The translations under genes and the position numbers were made by a program. 64,000 nucleotides of DNA from Photorhabdus asymbiotica (GTDB taxonomy: Bacteria; Pseudomonadota; Gammaproteobacteria; Enterobacterales; Enterobacteriaceae). Every line of letters starts with the position of its first letter. The first letter of the stretch is position 1. The stretch is taken from positions 372,001 to 436,000 of the forward strand of contig NZ_RBLJ01000003.1 in assembly GCF_003634575.1 (NCBI RefSeq). Reading direction: 5' to 3'. Shown here piece by piece: positions 1 to 8,613 of this stretch. The notes below the pieces were generated by a model. That model ran no database searches, was not told where the DNA came from, and saw only the letters and a list, made by a program, of their open reading frames with translations.

Positions 1-275
1 TTCTGCCCACTCACAATGAGCGGCGAACCTATATGGAACTGTTCGCACTCGATCAACCAGGATTGTTGGCCAGAGTCGGCAATATTTTTGCCGAAATGGA
101 AGTTTCACTGCACGGCGCGCACATCACCACTATTGGCGAACGTGTCGAAGATTTTTTTGTCCTGGCAGATAAAGACCATAAAGCACTAAATAAAAAAGTC
201 AGAGAAGAATTATCAGAAAGGTTGACAAAAGCCCTAAATCCAAAGGATAAAATGTCACTGAATACAAACTCATGA
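1..275 (+). CDS. glnD: Bifunctional uridylyltransferase/uridylyl-removing enzyme GlnD, C-terminal end (partial)
   Basis: Only the last ~90 codons are in the window; the reading frame is open from base 3 and the gene starts upstream. GlnD is the nitrogen sensor that uridylylates and deuridylylates PII. The visible part is the final ACT domain, recognisable by [12 protein letters not shown]-type residues followed by [16 protein letters not shown], a near match to the E. coli C-terminus. The stop at 273-275 is followed 29 bases later by the dapD start, and glnD and dapD are also neighbours in E. coli. Identification rests on family recall, but the match is strong. Confidence 0.93.
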   Translation, partial: LPTHNERRTYMELFALDQPGLLARVGNIFAEMEVSLHGAHITTIGERVEDFFVLADKDHKALNKKVREELSERLTKALNPKDKMSLNTNS

Positions 276-304
276 TTCGGTTGATAACTAAGGAACCAGA
301 TGCA

Positions 305-1129
305 ATGCAGCAATTAAAATCCATTATCGAAAGTGCTTTTGAAAACCGCGCAGCTATTACTCCAGCGACAGTAAACAGTGAAACACGTGATGCTGTTACT
401 CAGGTCATAAATCTGTTGGATAGTGGAAAACTGCGTGTTGCAGAGAAAATTGATGGTCAGTGGGTTACGCATCAATGGCTGAAAATGGCTGTGCTGCTCT
501 CTTTTCGTATTAATGAAAATCGGATCATAGATGGTGCTGAAAGTCGTTATTTCGATAAAGTTCCGATGAAATTCTCTGATTATGATCAGACAAGATTTGA
601 ACAAGAGGGCTTTCGCGTTGTCCCTCCTGCGGCAGCACGTCAGGGCAGCTTTATTGCCCGTAACTGCGTATTGATGCCTTCTTATGTCAACATCGGTGCT
701 TATGTTGATGAAGGAACCATGGTAGATACTTGGGCAACGGTTGGTTCCTGTGCCCAAATCGGTAAAAACGTACATTTATCTGGTGGTGTTGGTATTGGTG
801 GTGTATTAGAACCTTTGCAAGCCAACCCGACTATTATTGAAGATAACTGCTTTATCGGTGCCCGCTCTGAAATTGTAGAAGGTGTCATTGTCGAAGAAGG
901 CTCTGTCATTTCAATGGGCGTCTATATCGGCCAAAGCACCAAAATCTATGATCGTGAAACGGGCGAAATCCATTATGGCCGCGTTCCTGCTGGCTCCGTT
1001 GTTGTCTCTGGCAACCTCCCATCAAAAGATGGAAGTTACAGCCTGTATTGTGCTGTCATTGTGAAAAAAGTGGATGCTAAGACACGGGGAAAAGTGGGCA
1101 TTAATGAACTCTTAAGAGCGATAGACTAA
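305..1129 (+). CDS. dapD: 2,3,4,5-tetrahydropyridine-2,6-dicarboxylate N-succinyltransferase
   Basis: DapD succinylates tetrahydrodipicolinate in the lysine/diaminopimelate pathway in the cytoplasm. The 274-residue product has the family's usual length and is nearly collinear with E. coli DapD ([12 protein letters not shown] at the start, [13 protein letters not shown] at the end). The central part is a left-handed beta-helix with hexapeptide repeats (the [23 protein letters not shown] and [10 protein letters not shown] stretches, about residues 125-215). The ATG at 305 is chosen because it matches the family N-terminus and follows AAGGAACC; an in-frame start 33 bases upstream would lie against the glnD stop. 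A hairpin terminator follows. Confidence 0.97.
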   Translation: MQQLKSIIESAFENRAAITPATVNSETRDAVTQVINLLDSGKLRVAEKIDGQWVTHQWLKMAVLLSFRINENRIIDGAESRYFDKVPMKFSDYDQTRFEQEGFRVVPPAAARQGSFIARNCVLMPSYVNIGAYVDEGTMVDTWATVGSCAQIGKNVHLSGGVGIGGVLEPLQANPTIIEDNCFIGARSEIVEGVIVEEGSVISMGVYIGQSTKIYDRETGEIHYGRVPAGSVVVSGNLPSKDGSYSLYCAVIVKKVDAKTRGKVGINELLRAID

Positions 1130-1139
1130 ACCTAAAAAT

Positions 1140-1168
1140 ATAGCGGATAATAAGTCCGCTATTTTTTT
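1140..1168 (+). terminator. Rho-independent terminator of dapD
   Basis: The stem ATAGCGGA/TCCGCTAT encloses a short loop and is followed directly by seven T residues, ten bases after the dapD stop codon. This is a textbook intrinsic terminator for the glnD-dapD direction. Confidence 0.85.
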
Positions 1169-1341
1169 GCTTTTTATCATCTTTACCAATCTCAGTCAGT
1201 GTTATTAATACGGATAATCTGAACATGGACAACGTGCATAACCCACAGTGTACATAAAGTACATAAAGAGTTTGCATCCGTCCCATATTCAAAATGACGC
1301 ATAAAATAACCAACTTGGAAAAATACCCTTAAGGTGGTGCC

Positions 1342-1728
1342 ATGTACGATAACTTAAAGAGTCTAGGAATCACATATCCCGAAGAAATTGACCGCTATAG
1401 TCTGCGTCAGGAAGCTAACAACGACATTTTGAAAATCTATTTTCGCAAAGATAAAGGTGAATTCTTTGCCAAAAGCGTGAAATTCAAATATCCACGTCAA
1501 CGCAAAACGGTTGCTGCAAACGATGCAGAACAAGGATACAAAGAGATTAACGAAATCAATACTAACTTACGTTATGTGATTGAAGAGTTGGATCAAATTT
1601 GCAAGCGTGATCAGGTAGAAATGGATTTAAAACACAAAATCCTTGATGATTTGCGTCATCTTGAACACGTTGTTGCCAATAAGATTGCCGAGATTGAAGC
1701 CGATCTGGAAAAACTGACTCGTAAATAA
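1342..1728 (+). CDS. yaeH: YaeH family protein (UPF0325, DUF3461)
   Basis: A 128-residue protein nearly identical in layout to E. coli Yae[12 protein letters not shown] at the start, a basic FKYPRQRKT segment near residue 50, and a helical, probably coiled C-terminal third ending [12 protein letters not shown]. Its function is not established. It follows dapD as in E. coli. The ATG at 1342 is preceded by AAGGTGGTG. It converges with yqcA. Confidence 0.93.
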   Translation: MYDNLKSLGITYPEEIDRYSLRQEANNDILKIYFRKDKGEFFAKSVKFKYPRQRKTVAANDAEQGYKEINEINTNLRYVIEELDQICKRDQVEMDLKHKILDDLRHLEHVVANKIAEIEADLEKLTRK

Positions 1729-1749
1729 GGCGGTTCTATTAATCACACC

Positions 1750-1773
1750 GCTTATACCCTACCCGGTATAAGC
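1750..1773. terminator. Hairpin between convergent yaeH and yqcA
   Basis: A 9-bp inverted repeat (GCTTATACC, six-base loop, GGTATAAGC) lies between the converging stop codons at 1728 and 1793. There is no clear T-run directly after it on either strand, so its role as a shared terminator is inferred from position. Confidence 0.45.
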
Positions 1774-1792
1774 AGTGTATTAAAAACCTGGA

Positions 1793-2242
1793 TTACTCAA
1801 CTAGCTCGCCCCACTGTTTAATCCAGGGCTGAGCAAACACTTCCGGTTCAGCTTCTTCCACTGCATCCACCAGAAGAATTTCACCAATTCTTATTGCGCC
1901 TTGCTCTTGTAGTAGCTCATCAAAAGTACGACCACCACCGCAAAAATTCTCGTAACTCCCATCACCCAAAGCGATAACGCCATAGCGTAATTCTGGCTGA
2001 TAACCTAATTCATCTCTCAAGGAACAATAAAGTGGCTGAATATTATCGGGTAAATCCCCTTGCCCAGTCGTTGAAGTGATAACTAAAATCACCTGATCAA
2101 GATAGGATTGCCACTGCTCCAGCTCTCCTTCTTCAAATACTTCTATCTCATGACCCTGTTGTTCAAGGATCTGCTGTGCTTCTTCTGCAACTGCCAGGGC
2201 ATTACCGTAAACAGTACCAACAAAAATACCAATTTTCGCCAT
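1793..2242 (-). CDS. yqcA: Flavodoxin-like protein YqcA
   Basis: A 149-residue short-chain flavodoxin. The N-terminal phosphate-binding loop reads GTVYGNA (residues 9-15); [12 protein letters not shown] and [14 protein letters not shown] form the other flavin-binding loops, and the whole chain aligns with E. coli YqcA. It probably carries FMN as a cytoplasmic electron carrier; its partner is unknown. The ATG at 2242 begins [10 protein letters not shown], the family start, so the in-frame upstream codons were dropped. In E. coli it is the last gene of yqcC-truC-yqcA; here 1.2 kb of extra DNA separates it from truC. Confidence 0.9.
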   Translation of the reverse strand: MAKIGIFVGTVYGNALAVAEEAQQILEQQGHEIEVFEEGELEQWQSYLDQVILVITSTTGQGDLPDNIQPLYCSLRDELGYQPELRYGVIALGDGSYENFCGGGRTFDELLQEQGAIRIGEILLVDAVEEAEPEVFAQPWIKQWGELVE

Positions 2243-2902
2243 AGCTTCTAATCTCTTTTTAAAGGAATTATTAGTTATCCTCGCTGACAACAACAGAAAA
2301 CTCCCCTCTGCCCAAATTAGGCGATAAGGATAATGACACTGCCAGCTAAGAGCCTATCCCTCCCTTTCAGGCCGCCCTAAAGTGCGTTCAAAAGCTATCG
2401 CTTTTGCCGGAACACTGCCCAAGTTCACTCTTTATTACAAAATCGAAGCAAATAAAAGGGCTTTAATGGGATAGACAGTAAGTCGTCGTACCAAATATTG
2501 CCATTATTAAGTTCAATCTGTCATGTAAACAATATCCCGTCAGCACTAATGACTAACGATATATCTGCCAAACTAATTACAGGCAGATGAACTGATCAAT
2601 GATGGTGGTTATTCTACACAAAACGGTAACAGCTGATGATCAAGATCATTGTTATCTGTGATAACTATTATGGAACAGCTAAAGTAAGACAACATTAAAC
2701 TCAGTTATTTATTCGATAATAATTTAATGTTAACATTACTTCCTGAAACAAATTTAGCCATAATATTTTCATGCATATTAAAGAATACGACATGCTCTAT
2801 TTCAATAAAAAATAGCAAAAACAAATCATTAATAAAGAGAGCAAATCACCATATTTAATAATAGAGCCGTTATGCTTAATATGTTATATAGTAGGTAATA
2901 TC
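2243..2902. other. 660-bp spacer without a recognisable gene
   Basis: No convincing coding region is seen on either strand. The part at 2340-2480 is less AT-rich than the rest and holds small inverted repeats such as CAAAAG/CTTTTG near 2390. The 12-base word CTAAGAGCCTAT near 2347 recurs near 47590 between two tRNA genes, which may point to a decayed insertion element. The rest is AT-rich. Confidence 0.4.
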
Positions 2903-3244
2903 ATGCAATTATTTTCTCTTGGATTCTGTCTACTTGGCATTATGATAAATTCTGGCATACTCTATTTGCTATTCACAATTACGGTATTTTTAGCTAATAC
3001 AATTATGCAACCTGTTTTCTTCTCTTATCTAGGGTTATATTCAAAAAAAACACTTTATACTTTAGGTATGCAATCAGGAATTTATGTATTTATTACTATG
3101 ATTATTCTTTTTTATACCATTTACTTAGGTGTTGGTATTGAAGAAATCGTTACTGGATTTACAATATTATTAATTTCTTCAGTAATTATCTCAACGCTTT
3201 TTCTTTCAAAAATAAATTTAAAAAACACTAATATTAACCAGTAA
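2903..3244 (+). CDS. Small hydrophobic membrane protein, possibly the C-terminal remnant of an MFS transporter
   Basis: A 113-residue, very hydrophobic product with three likely membrane spans (about residues 8-35, 58-76 and 82-100) and a polar tail. The segment FLANTIMQPVFFSYLGLYSKK looks like the TM10-11 region of a major facilitator permease, so this may be the surviving end of a larger transporter gene rather than a complete gene. The ribosome site is weak (TAGGTAA before the ATG). It lies opposite to truC and yqcA, splits their operon and is followed by an ERIC element. Function unknown. Confidence 0.4.
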   Translation: MQLFSLGFCLLGIMINSGILYLLFTITVFLANTIMQPVFFSYLGLYSKKTLYTLGMQSGIYVFITMIILFYTIYLGVGIEEIVTGFTILLISSVIISTLFLSKINLKNTNINQ

Positions 3245-3256
3245 AATAAAACCATA

Positions 3257-3383
3257 TATACCCAATAGATTTCGAGTTGCAGCGCGGCGGCAAATGAGCG
3301 AATCCCCGGGAGCATAGGTAACTATGTGACTGGGGTGAGTGAAAGCAGCCAACAAAGCAGTAACTTGAAAGATGAAGGTTATA
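3257..3383 (+). repeat. ERIC element 1
   Basis: A 127-bp imperfect palindrome bounded by TATACCC and (G)GTTATA, with the ERIC core GAATCCCCGGGAGCAT and GTGACTGGGGTGAG. It lies between the small membrane-protein ORF and the 3' end of truC. Confidence 0.92.
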
Positions 3384-3476
3384 TTAGCAACCTTTATTCA
3401 TAATATCTCAACCTTGCCTTATCTCTTAATTGCCTCAATTAAGAAATAAGGCAAAAGGGTATTCTTTGAAAATACG

Positions 3477-4256
3477 CTAATCTATAAAATTTTCTACCTT
3501 ACTCACTTCATCATATTCCAAATCAGGGATAATACCCTGCCAACCAAACTGTTGAATTAAATGCTGCCACGACGCATCCCATTTTGCCGTAAGCGATAAC
3601 TGCTCACCTGTAACAGGATGATCTAGCTTAAGATGACTAGCATGAAGCATTAACCGATTAGTCTGATAATGAGCGCTAATTCCTCTGTTTTGCCGTAAAT
3701 CGCCATGTGTCGTATCACCAATAATTGGATGCCGAATATGTGCCATATGGCGTCTCAACTGATGTTTCCGGCCTGTTTTCGGCGTCAATTCCAATAAACT
3801 AAAACGGGATGTAGGATAACGACCAATTTCCACTGGACATTCTACTTTGGCCAGTGGGCGATAATAAGTAATACTCGGTTGCGCCCCTTTATCACTATCC
3901 GCAAATTTATCTGCGATCTTATCCAACTCTTCAACCAGAGCATAATCAATAACATCTGATTCCAGCACATAACCCCGCACAACAGCATGGTAGGTTTTCT
4001 GTAACTGATGATGTTCAAACTGTTGAGAAAGCTGACGAGCAATATCACTGGAAAGCGCCATCAATAATACGCCTGATGTCGGCCTGTCCAGACGGTGTAC
4101 AGGGAAAACATGCTGACCAATTTGATCACGCAATGTCTGCATAACAAAGACTGTTTCGTGACGTGCCAACCAACTACGATGAACTAACCAACCAGCCGGC
4201 TTGTTAACCGCCACAATATGATCATCCTGATATAACACTTCCAACATATCAGGCAT
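3477..4256 (-). CDS. truC: tRNA pseudouridine(65) synthase TruC
   Basis: TruC isomerises U65 in several tRNAs. The 259-residue product has the RluA-type catalytic motif HRLDRPTSGVLL, with the aspartate near residue 57, then KTYHAVVRGYV and KTGRKHQLRRH. Its length is normal for the family. The ATG at 4256 overlaps the yqcC stop by eight bases; a second ATG at 4247 would give MLEVLYQDDH, which matches the E. coli start better, so the true start is one of these two. Translational coupling with yqcC is likely. Confidence 0.93.
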   Translation of the reverse strand: MPDMLEVLYQDDHIVAVNKPAGWLVHRSWLARHETVFVMQTLRDQIGQHVFPVHRLDRPTSGVLLMALSSDIARQLSQQFEHHQLQKTYHAVVRGYVLESDVIDYALVEELDKIADKFADSDKGAQPSITYYRPLAKVECPVEIGRYPTSRFSLLELTPKTGRKHQLRRHMAHIRHPIIGDTTHGDLRQNRGISAHYQTNRLMLHASHLKLDHPVTGEQLSLTAKWDASWQHLIQQFGWQGIIPDLEYDEVSKVENFID

Positions 4257-4581
4257 TATCCTGAATAAATAAACGATCTAATGCGCGAAGATGTCCAAGT
4301 AGTTGATGATAACGACCGGCAGTATCTTCTTTATAAGATTCCTCAAAATAAGGCGCAATAACGAATGCCGCCGGTAACCCCGCCCCCTGCTCCAATAACG
4401 CATACATTCTCGGAATTAATACCCACTGCAACCACTCTTCCGCTAACATCGTATCAATTGAAAATGGTTCAACACTTTCAAAAGCCTCCGCCTTAGGCGG
4501 ATACTCCTGCCACAGGTTAATTTCCTTCATTGTTTTTTCAATTAATTGTAATATATGCAGAATTTGTTTTTCAGTACTCAT
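4249..4581 (-). CDS. yqcC: YqcC family protein (DUF446)
   Basis: A 110-residue protein matching the YqcC family: PFSIDTMLAEEWLQWVLIPRMYALLE in the middle, PAAFVIAPYFEESY, then LRALDRLF near the end. Its function is unknown; it is regularly found next to truC. The stop overlaps the truC start. The order yqcC-truC and the upstream position of syd match E. coli. Confidence 0.9.
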   Translation of the reverse strand: MSTEKQILHILQLIEKTMKEINLWQEYPPKAEAFESVEPFSIDTMLAEEWLQWVLIPRMYALLEQGAGLPAAFVIAPYFEESYKEDTAGRYHQLLGHLRALDRLFIQDNA

Positions 4582-4686
4582 ATTTCCAGCCTAATAAATA
4601 TTTGCCCGAAGCGACAAAGCTGATAAGAATATCACTGATATCGCTTAAGCTGAAAATCTTACTTTTTCCGTCAAACACAAAAAGAG

Positions 4687-4710
4687 AAGGGAGCGAACAA
4701 ACGCTCCCTT
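4687..4710 (-). terminator. Hairpin with T-run on the minus strand, upstream of yqcC
   Basis: A perfect 9-bp stem (AAGGGAGCG and its complement) with a six-base loop. On the minus strand it is followed by CTCTTTTTG, so it could terminate leftward transcription coming from syd before yqcC. Confidence 0.55.
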
Positions 4711-5059
4711 TAAATTGATTATATAGCAATCCCGCTAATAGTTTGCTCCCTGCTCACTCCCTGATAAATTGTCCCTTAATGGTTATCCTTTACCCATCAT
4801 TTTTATTTATATTGCATACGATCCAGTTATGCATTGTGTCAGTCATATTGACCATCATCACATAATCTATCCTTGAGAGATTGTAGGCAGAAATTCCTTT
4901 TCCTGCGGAAGACAGAATGAATTAATTCGATTTATGAAACAAGCCATATAAATGGAACTGTTAAGTCAGTGAAAAGGGGATAAAATCCGTAATTATTTAT
5001 AGGCTATTGAAATAAAATAAAAATAATAAACCAATGTGAAACTCACTGTAGTAAACATT

Positions 5060-5090
5060 GATATCTCTTACATGAAGTGTAAGAGATATC
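5060..5090 (-). terminator. Stem-loop downstream of syd
   Basis: A perfect 12-bp inverted repeat (GATATCTCTTAC with a seven-base loop) begins 28 bases after the syd stop codon. There is no following T-run, so it may stabilise the 3' end rather than act as a full terminator. Confidence 0.5.
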
Positions 5091-5118
5091 TCACAAATGC
5101 TCAGTTAAAAATCCGGGC

Positions 5119-5670
5119 CTAACAAATGAAGACCGGTTTAATTGCACTAAGAAACCCAATTAAATCGGTAAACAGCGGAGTTCTCTTATTACTACCAAAC
5201 TGCTCCAGGATCACTTCGCCGGTCAAATTACACAGAGAAATAATACTCATATCCGAATCTACAGTCGCAATGAACGCCGTTGGTGACAATCTTAGTCGCT
5301 TCTGCGTCACCAAATGCCCTATTAAGTTTTCCTGCAAACGGATAAAGTCCTCTTCACTCCAGACCTGAATCAAACTAAGTTGTTGGCCTTCAAACATTGC
5401 AGTCATATCACCAGCCAATTGGAAGGTATAAAAATCATGAATTGCTGGCTGCAATTGGATATCCAGTGCAACTTCAACTTTATTCAATTTATCTTCCGAA
5501 GGAAAAGGTCGCGGAAGCCAGTAAACAATGTCATCGCCAGTATGGGTAATACAAGGTGATGGCACACCATAAAGTTCACTGCTGGCAGGTGAAACTCCTG
5601 TTTCTTTTTGCCACAAATCAACATAACGACGGGTAAAATCAGCCAACGCCTCTGTAACATTAGAAATCAT
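5119..5670 (-). CDS. syd: SecY-interacting protein Syd
   Basis: Syd is a cytoplasmic protein that binds SecY and is thought to monitor or disassemble faulty SecY complexes. The 183-residue product has the family length and motifs: [10 protein letters not shown] at the N-terminus, GVPSPC, YWLPRPF and the C-terminal FLSAIKPVF. In E. coli it is next to and divergent from queF. Here queF lies ~24 kb away on the other side of the accessory island, so syd marks the left boundary of the insertion. Confidence 0.94.
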   Translation of the reverse strand: MISNVTEALADFTRRYVDLWQKETGVSPASSELYGVPSPCITHTGDDIVYWLPRPFPSEDKLNKVEVALDIQLQPAIHDFYTFQLAGDMTAMFEGQQLSLIQVWSEEDFIRLQENLIGHLVTQKRLRLSPTAFIATVDSDMSIISLCNLTGEVILEQFGSNKRTPLFTDLIGFLSAIKPVFIC

Positions 5671-5745
5671 ATTATTTTCAACCAGTAACTGTTAGGGTGT
5701 ACTTAATATTTTGATATACAGGATGATATCTTCCCCAGTGACTGC

Positions 5746-5897
5746 TCACCGCCCTGTGCAGAGGTTTACGGCGGATTTTGCTAAAAACTCAGTAGAAGAT
5801 TTCTGTCCAATAAACGCCATTGTACAACCTGACAGTACCATTCCTCCACAGATAAGCGCAGCCAGTGCAACCGACGTTTCAGCTTCAAGGCATTCAT
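5746..5897 (-). pseudogene. Possible decayed small lipoprotein gene
   Basis: On the minus strand, one frame from 5897 reads ATG-start residues MNALKLKRR and another frame continues VALAALICGGMVLSGCT to a stop at 5746-5748. Joined, these look like a lipoprotein signal peptide with lipobox LSGC, but a frame change lies between them. This could be a frameshifted remnant of a ~50-residue lipoprotein. A chance hydrophobic frame cannot be excluded. Confidence 0.3.
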
Positions 5898-5899
5898 TC

Positions 5900-6026
5900 T
5901 ATACCTGTTATCTTTCAAGTTGCCTCTTTGTTGGCTGCACTCACTCACCCCAGTCACATAGTTATCTATGCTCCCGGGGATTCGCTCCCTTGCCGTCGCG
6001 ATGTATCTTGAAATCTATTGGGTATA
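5900..6026 (-). repeat. ERIC element 2
   Basis: A 127-bp ERIC element in reverse orientation, bounded by TATACC and GGGTATA. It carries the core GTCACATAGTTATCTATGC and CCCGGGGATTCGCTCC. It lies at the left edge of the accessory island. Confidence 0.92.
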
Positions 6027-7101
6027 TAGTTAGATAAAATAAGGGTTGGATAAAAAAGTGACACATATCACATAAATTTGTAATTAATAATTTATAAATA
6101 TACTTAATTTGTGATTCACATTAAATTTATTACACCATATTAATAAAACTCGTGTAAATAATTTAAATTATGTTTATATATACAAAGTTAAAAATAATAG
6201 ATTACTTGAAGTGAATGACCAACACGCAAATATACTAGCAATAAGTCAAATATTTATTAACCTGTTATCAAAGATAATCAATAACTCTGATATCATGTGA
6301 AGGCACTATCTTATTTCAAGATGCGCATATATTTGAGTTAAAAAGTGCGTATCCGTTAGTTCTATTCCCTTACTTTGAAGGAAAACAAGCTCAATTTTAT
6401 TAACATTCATGATTTAAAACAATCAAAGTAACTTATTAAATCATTTTTTCATGAAATTACTATTTATAAATTATGCTATCAGTCCCCTTAAAGAAATAAA
6501 ATTGAACAACAGTGACAATCGTAATATGAAGCTATGACACGGAATTATTGTTACCAATCCATACGATATTACCCAATAGATTTCGAGTTGCAGCGCGGCG
6601 GCAAGTGAACGAATCCCCAGGAGCATAGATAACTATGTGACTGGGGTGAGTGAAAGCAGCCAACAAAGCAGCAACTTGAAAGATGAAGGGTATAAGTCAT
6701 TAAACATGGTAATAAGTATCAATATAAAAAGCCTAAAAATGAACAATCAGCTTTTTTAGTTTCTGACGACGCCAAATGTTGCCCCAATTTTACTAGCAAA
6801 ATCGACGACAGTTTCTTTTGTCATCAAAGCCAATAGACTGATTCAGTTATTTTTCGCAATTTGTAGTTTAACCAATACATTGAAGAAAGCATTGATATCC
6901 CAAATGGTTGTTTCAGGATTTGAGAACTTGACTCAAGGGCGGTAGCATTCTTATTTTCTTCTGCTGAAAAATTTTTTCACCGCTTTTCATGACGGAATGA
7001 CTCAAGCGAAACCCATCAACCATTTTTAGTTTTCATACAAGACGGCATTCATTAATGAATGAGTGCTTTTCAATACCGGACTGTTAAAAACCAATTTTCT
7101 T
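6027..7101. other. AT-rich island edge without an intact gene
   Basis: About 1.1 kb, strongly AT-rich, containing one ERIC element (6568-6694). At 6740-7020 the minus strand has short open stretches in shifting frames (for example residues DINAFFNVLVKLQIAKNN ending in a stop, then VVDFASKIGATFGVVRN ending in a stop). This may be the relic of a degraded gene or transposase; I cannot identify it. The promoter of the radical SAM gene is presumably in the right part. Confidence 0.4.
6568..6694 (+). repeat. ERIC element 3
   Basis: A 127-bp ERIC element in forward orientation with the core GAATCCCCAGGAGCATAG and GTGACTGGGGTGAG, ending GAAGGGTATA. It stands ~400 bases upstream of the radical SAM gene. 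Confidence 0.92.
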
Positions 7102-8421
7102 ATGAAAATATTGATCATAATTCCTCCTTATATACCAAGCTATTTTAATGCTGGTCACCATCTACCTATTTTCCAAGTTTCCGCTTTTATACGGAGAAAC
7201 TTACCGAATGTCGATGTTCAATGTCTAGATGCAGCGGCATTAAATGTACACTGGAAGAATATATGCGAGCTACTAATTAATAACGAGTTCGATATTATTA
7301 TAGCGATGAATGATTTTGATGGCATAGACACATTCCAAAGATTTGTACATTACTGCAAAAAATTATCCCCCAAAAGCAAGTTGGTAACATTTGGCCGTTT
7401 GAGTAAACAAAATCCATTTATTTTTAGACAATTTGGATTTGATGCAATTCATTATTCTGGCGACTATGAAGCCGCAATATTAGACTACATTCTGGGATTA
7501 AGAAACGGGATTACCGCATCGGGTTTTCTTGTCCAGGAACTGGGTATTTACCATAAAACGGGTGACGGGCGAATGCTTGATCCTACACAGTGGGTTTTTC
7601 CTAATGTCGAAGAAATTCCTTATATTCATTATGATAAAATGTATATTGATGATTTTAATAAATTTTGCGGCATTCCCCAACGCCGTGAGTTAGTCGTACC
7701 TGTAGCCAGAGGATGTAGCGTTGGTTGTCAATATTGTGATGTACCCGCAATGCAAGGCAATAAGGACCGACGCGTAACGGTAGATTGCACTTTAAATTAT
7801 ATTCAGGATACCTTTTCCAGACAGCCCTTTGACTATGTGACTTTTTATGCTCCTACTTTTACATTGAATAAACAATGGGTTATTGAACTTTGCCAACAGA
7901 TAGAAGAAAGGGAAATGTCAATACCGTGGAAATGTGTCACCACCTTATCCTTCCTCAATGAACGATTGATAAAAGCTATGGCCCGTGCTCATTGCATCAG
8001 AATAAGTTTAGGCGTAGAAACCATTGAAAGTAACGTCGCCAAAAATAATTTACCAAAAATAAAAATCGATGCGTACAATAAACTCGGAAAAATTTCAAGA
8101 ATTTGTCAGGAAAACAATATTGAACTTAATTGTTTCATCATGATGGGAATGCCTGGTGATTCAATTGAGGGTTTAAAAAATACAATTAAATATATACATG
8201 ATAATAATGCCCGTTATCGACCAACTATTTACACCTCTTATGCGGAAATTACAGATGACATGCAACTTTTTGATGTATCCCTATTTAATCGACAACTGTT
8301 CGCAAACCGTAACTATAATGATATTGATGAAATTGAATATTATCGCCTTTTTCATGGTTTCGAATACCGGAAAGACTCTGCAATAAATAACAAAATATCA
8401 ATAAATAAGGCAGCGAAGTAA
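7102..8421 (+). CDS. Radical SAM enzyme with B12-binding-like N-terminal domain (NikJ/PolH-like candidate)
   Basis: A 439-residue protein. Residues ~1-135 form a Rossmann-like B12-binding fold (MKILIIIPPY start) without the DXHXXG cobalamin motif. The radical SAM core follows with the cluster motif C205-SVG-C209-QY-C212 (CX3CX2C). Radical SAM enzymes cleave SAM reductively to start radical chemistry. In nikkomycin and polyoxin pathways NikJ/PolH cyclises 3'-enolpyruvyl-UMP to octosyl acid phosphate and is encoded with an enolpyruvyl transferase; the adjacent MurA-like gene suggests the same step here (inference). The ATG at 7102 is preferred over an in-frame start 39 bases upstream because it begins the typical domain; no strong ribosome site is visible. 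It is the first gene of the rightward block. Confidence 0.8.
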   Translation: MKILIIIPPYIPSYFNAGHHLPIFQVSAFIRRNLPNVDVQCLDAAALNVHWKNICELLINNEFDIIIAMNDFDGIDTFQRFVHYCKKLSPKSKLVTFGRLSKQNPFIFRQFGFDAIHYSGDYEAAILDYILGLRNGITASGFLVQELGIYHKTGDGRMLDPTQWVFPNVEEIPYIHYDKMYIDDFNKFCGIPQRRELVVPVARGCSVGCQYCDVPAMQGNKDRRVTVDCTLNYIQDTFSRQPFDYVTFYAPTFTLNKQWVIELCQQIEEREMSIPWKCVTTLSFLNERLIKAMARAHCIRISLGVETIESNVAKNNLPKIKIDAYNKLGKISRICQENNIELNCFIMMGMPGDSIEGLKNTIKYIHDNNARYRPTIYTSYAEITDDMQLFDVSLFNRQLFANRNYNDIDEIEYYRLFHGFEYRKDSAINNKISINKAAK

Positions 8422-8523
8422 TAATATTATTTCTAATCCTCATTTAATGGTCGCAACCTCAATCATTATTATCGTATTAATATTACGGCTTATCATAAAA
8501 ATAACAAAATTATAATAAAAACA

Positions 8524-8605
8524 CCTACCCAATAGATTTCAAGATGCCGCGTGGTGGCAAGTGAACGCAGCCAAAAAAACAGCAACTTGAAGGATGAAGA
8601 GTATA
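8524..8605 (+). repeat. ERIC element 4, internally deleted (82 bp)
   Basis: Both ends of the ERIC consensus are present (ACCCAATAGATTTC at the left, GCAACTTGAAGGATGAAGAGTATA at the right). The central part with the CCCCAGG...CTGGGG core is missing. It ends eight bases before the start codon of the MurA-like gene and so forms most of that gene's leader. Confidence 0.85.
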
Positions 8606-8613
8606 CTTCACTT

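Larger units (their letters stand above)
4582..5118. other. Spacer between yqcC and syd with two hairpins
   Basis: AT-rich and without a coding region I can support. It holds two clear inverted repeats, annotated separately at 4687-4710 and 5060-5090. The yqcC promoter should lie at its left end. Confidence 0.5.

Noticed and set aside
2341-2480. Insertion-sequence end near yqcA
   Set aside because: Only short inverted words are visible and no transposase fragment or target duplication could be recognised.
5711-6037. 108-codon plus-strand frame at the island's left edge
   Set aside because: More than a third of it is an ERIC element, and the rest is antisense to the better lipoprotein-like minus-strand reading.
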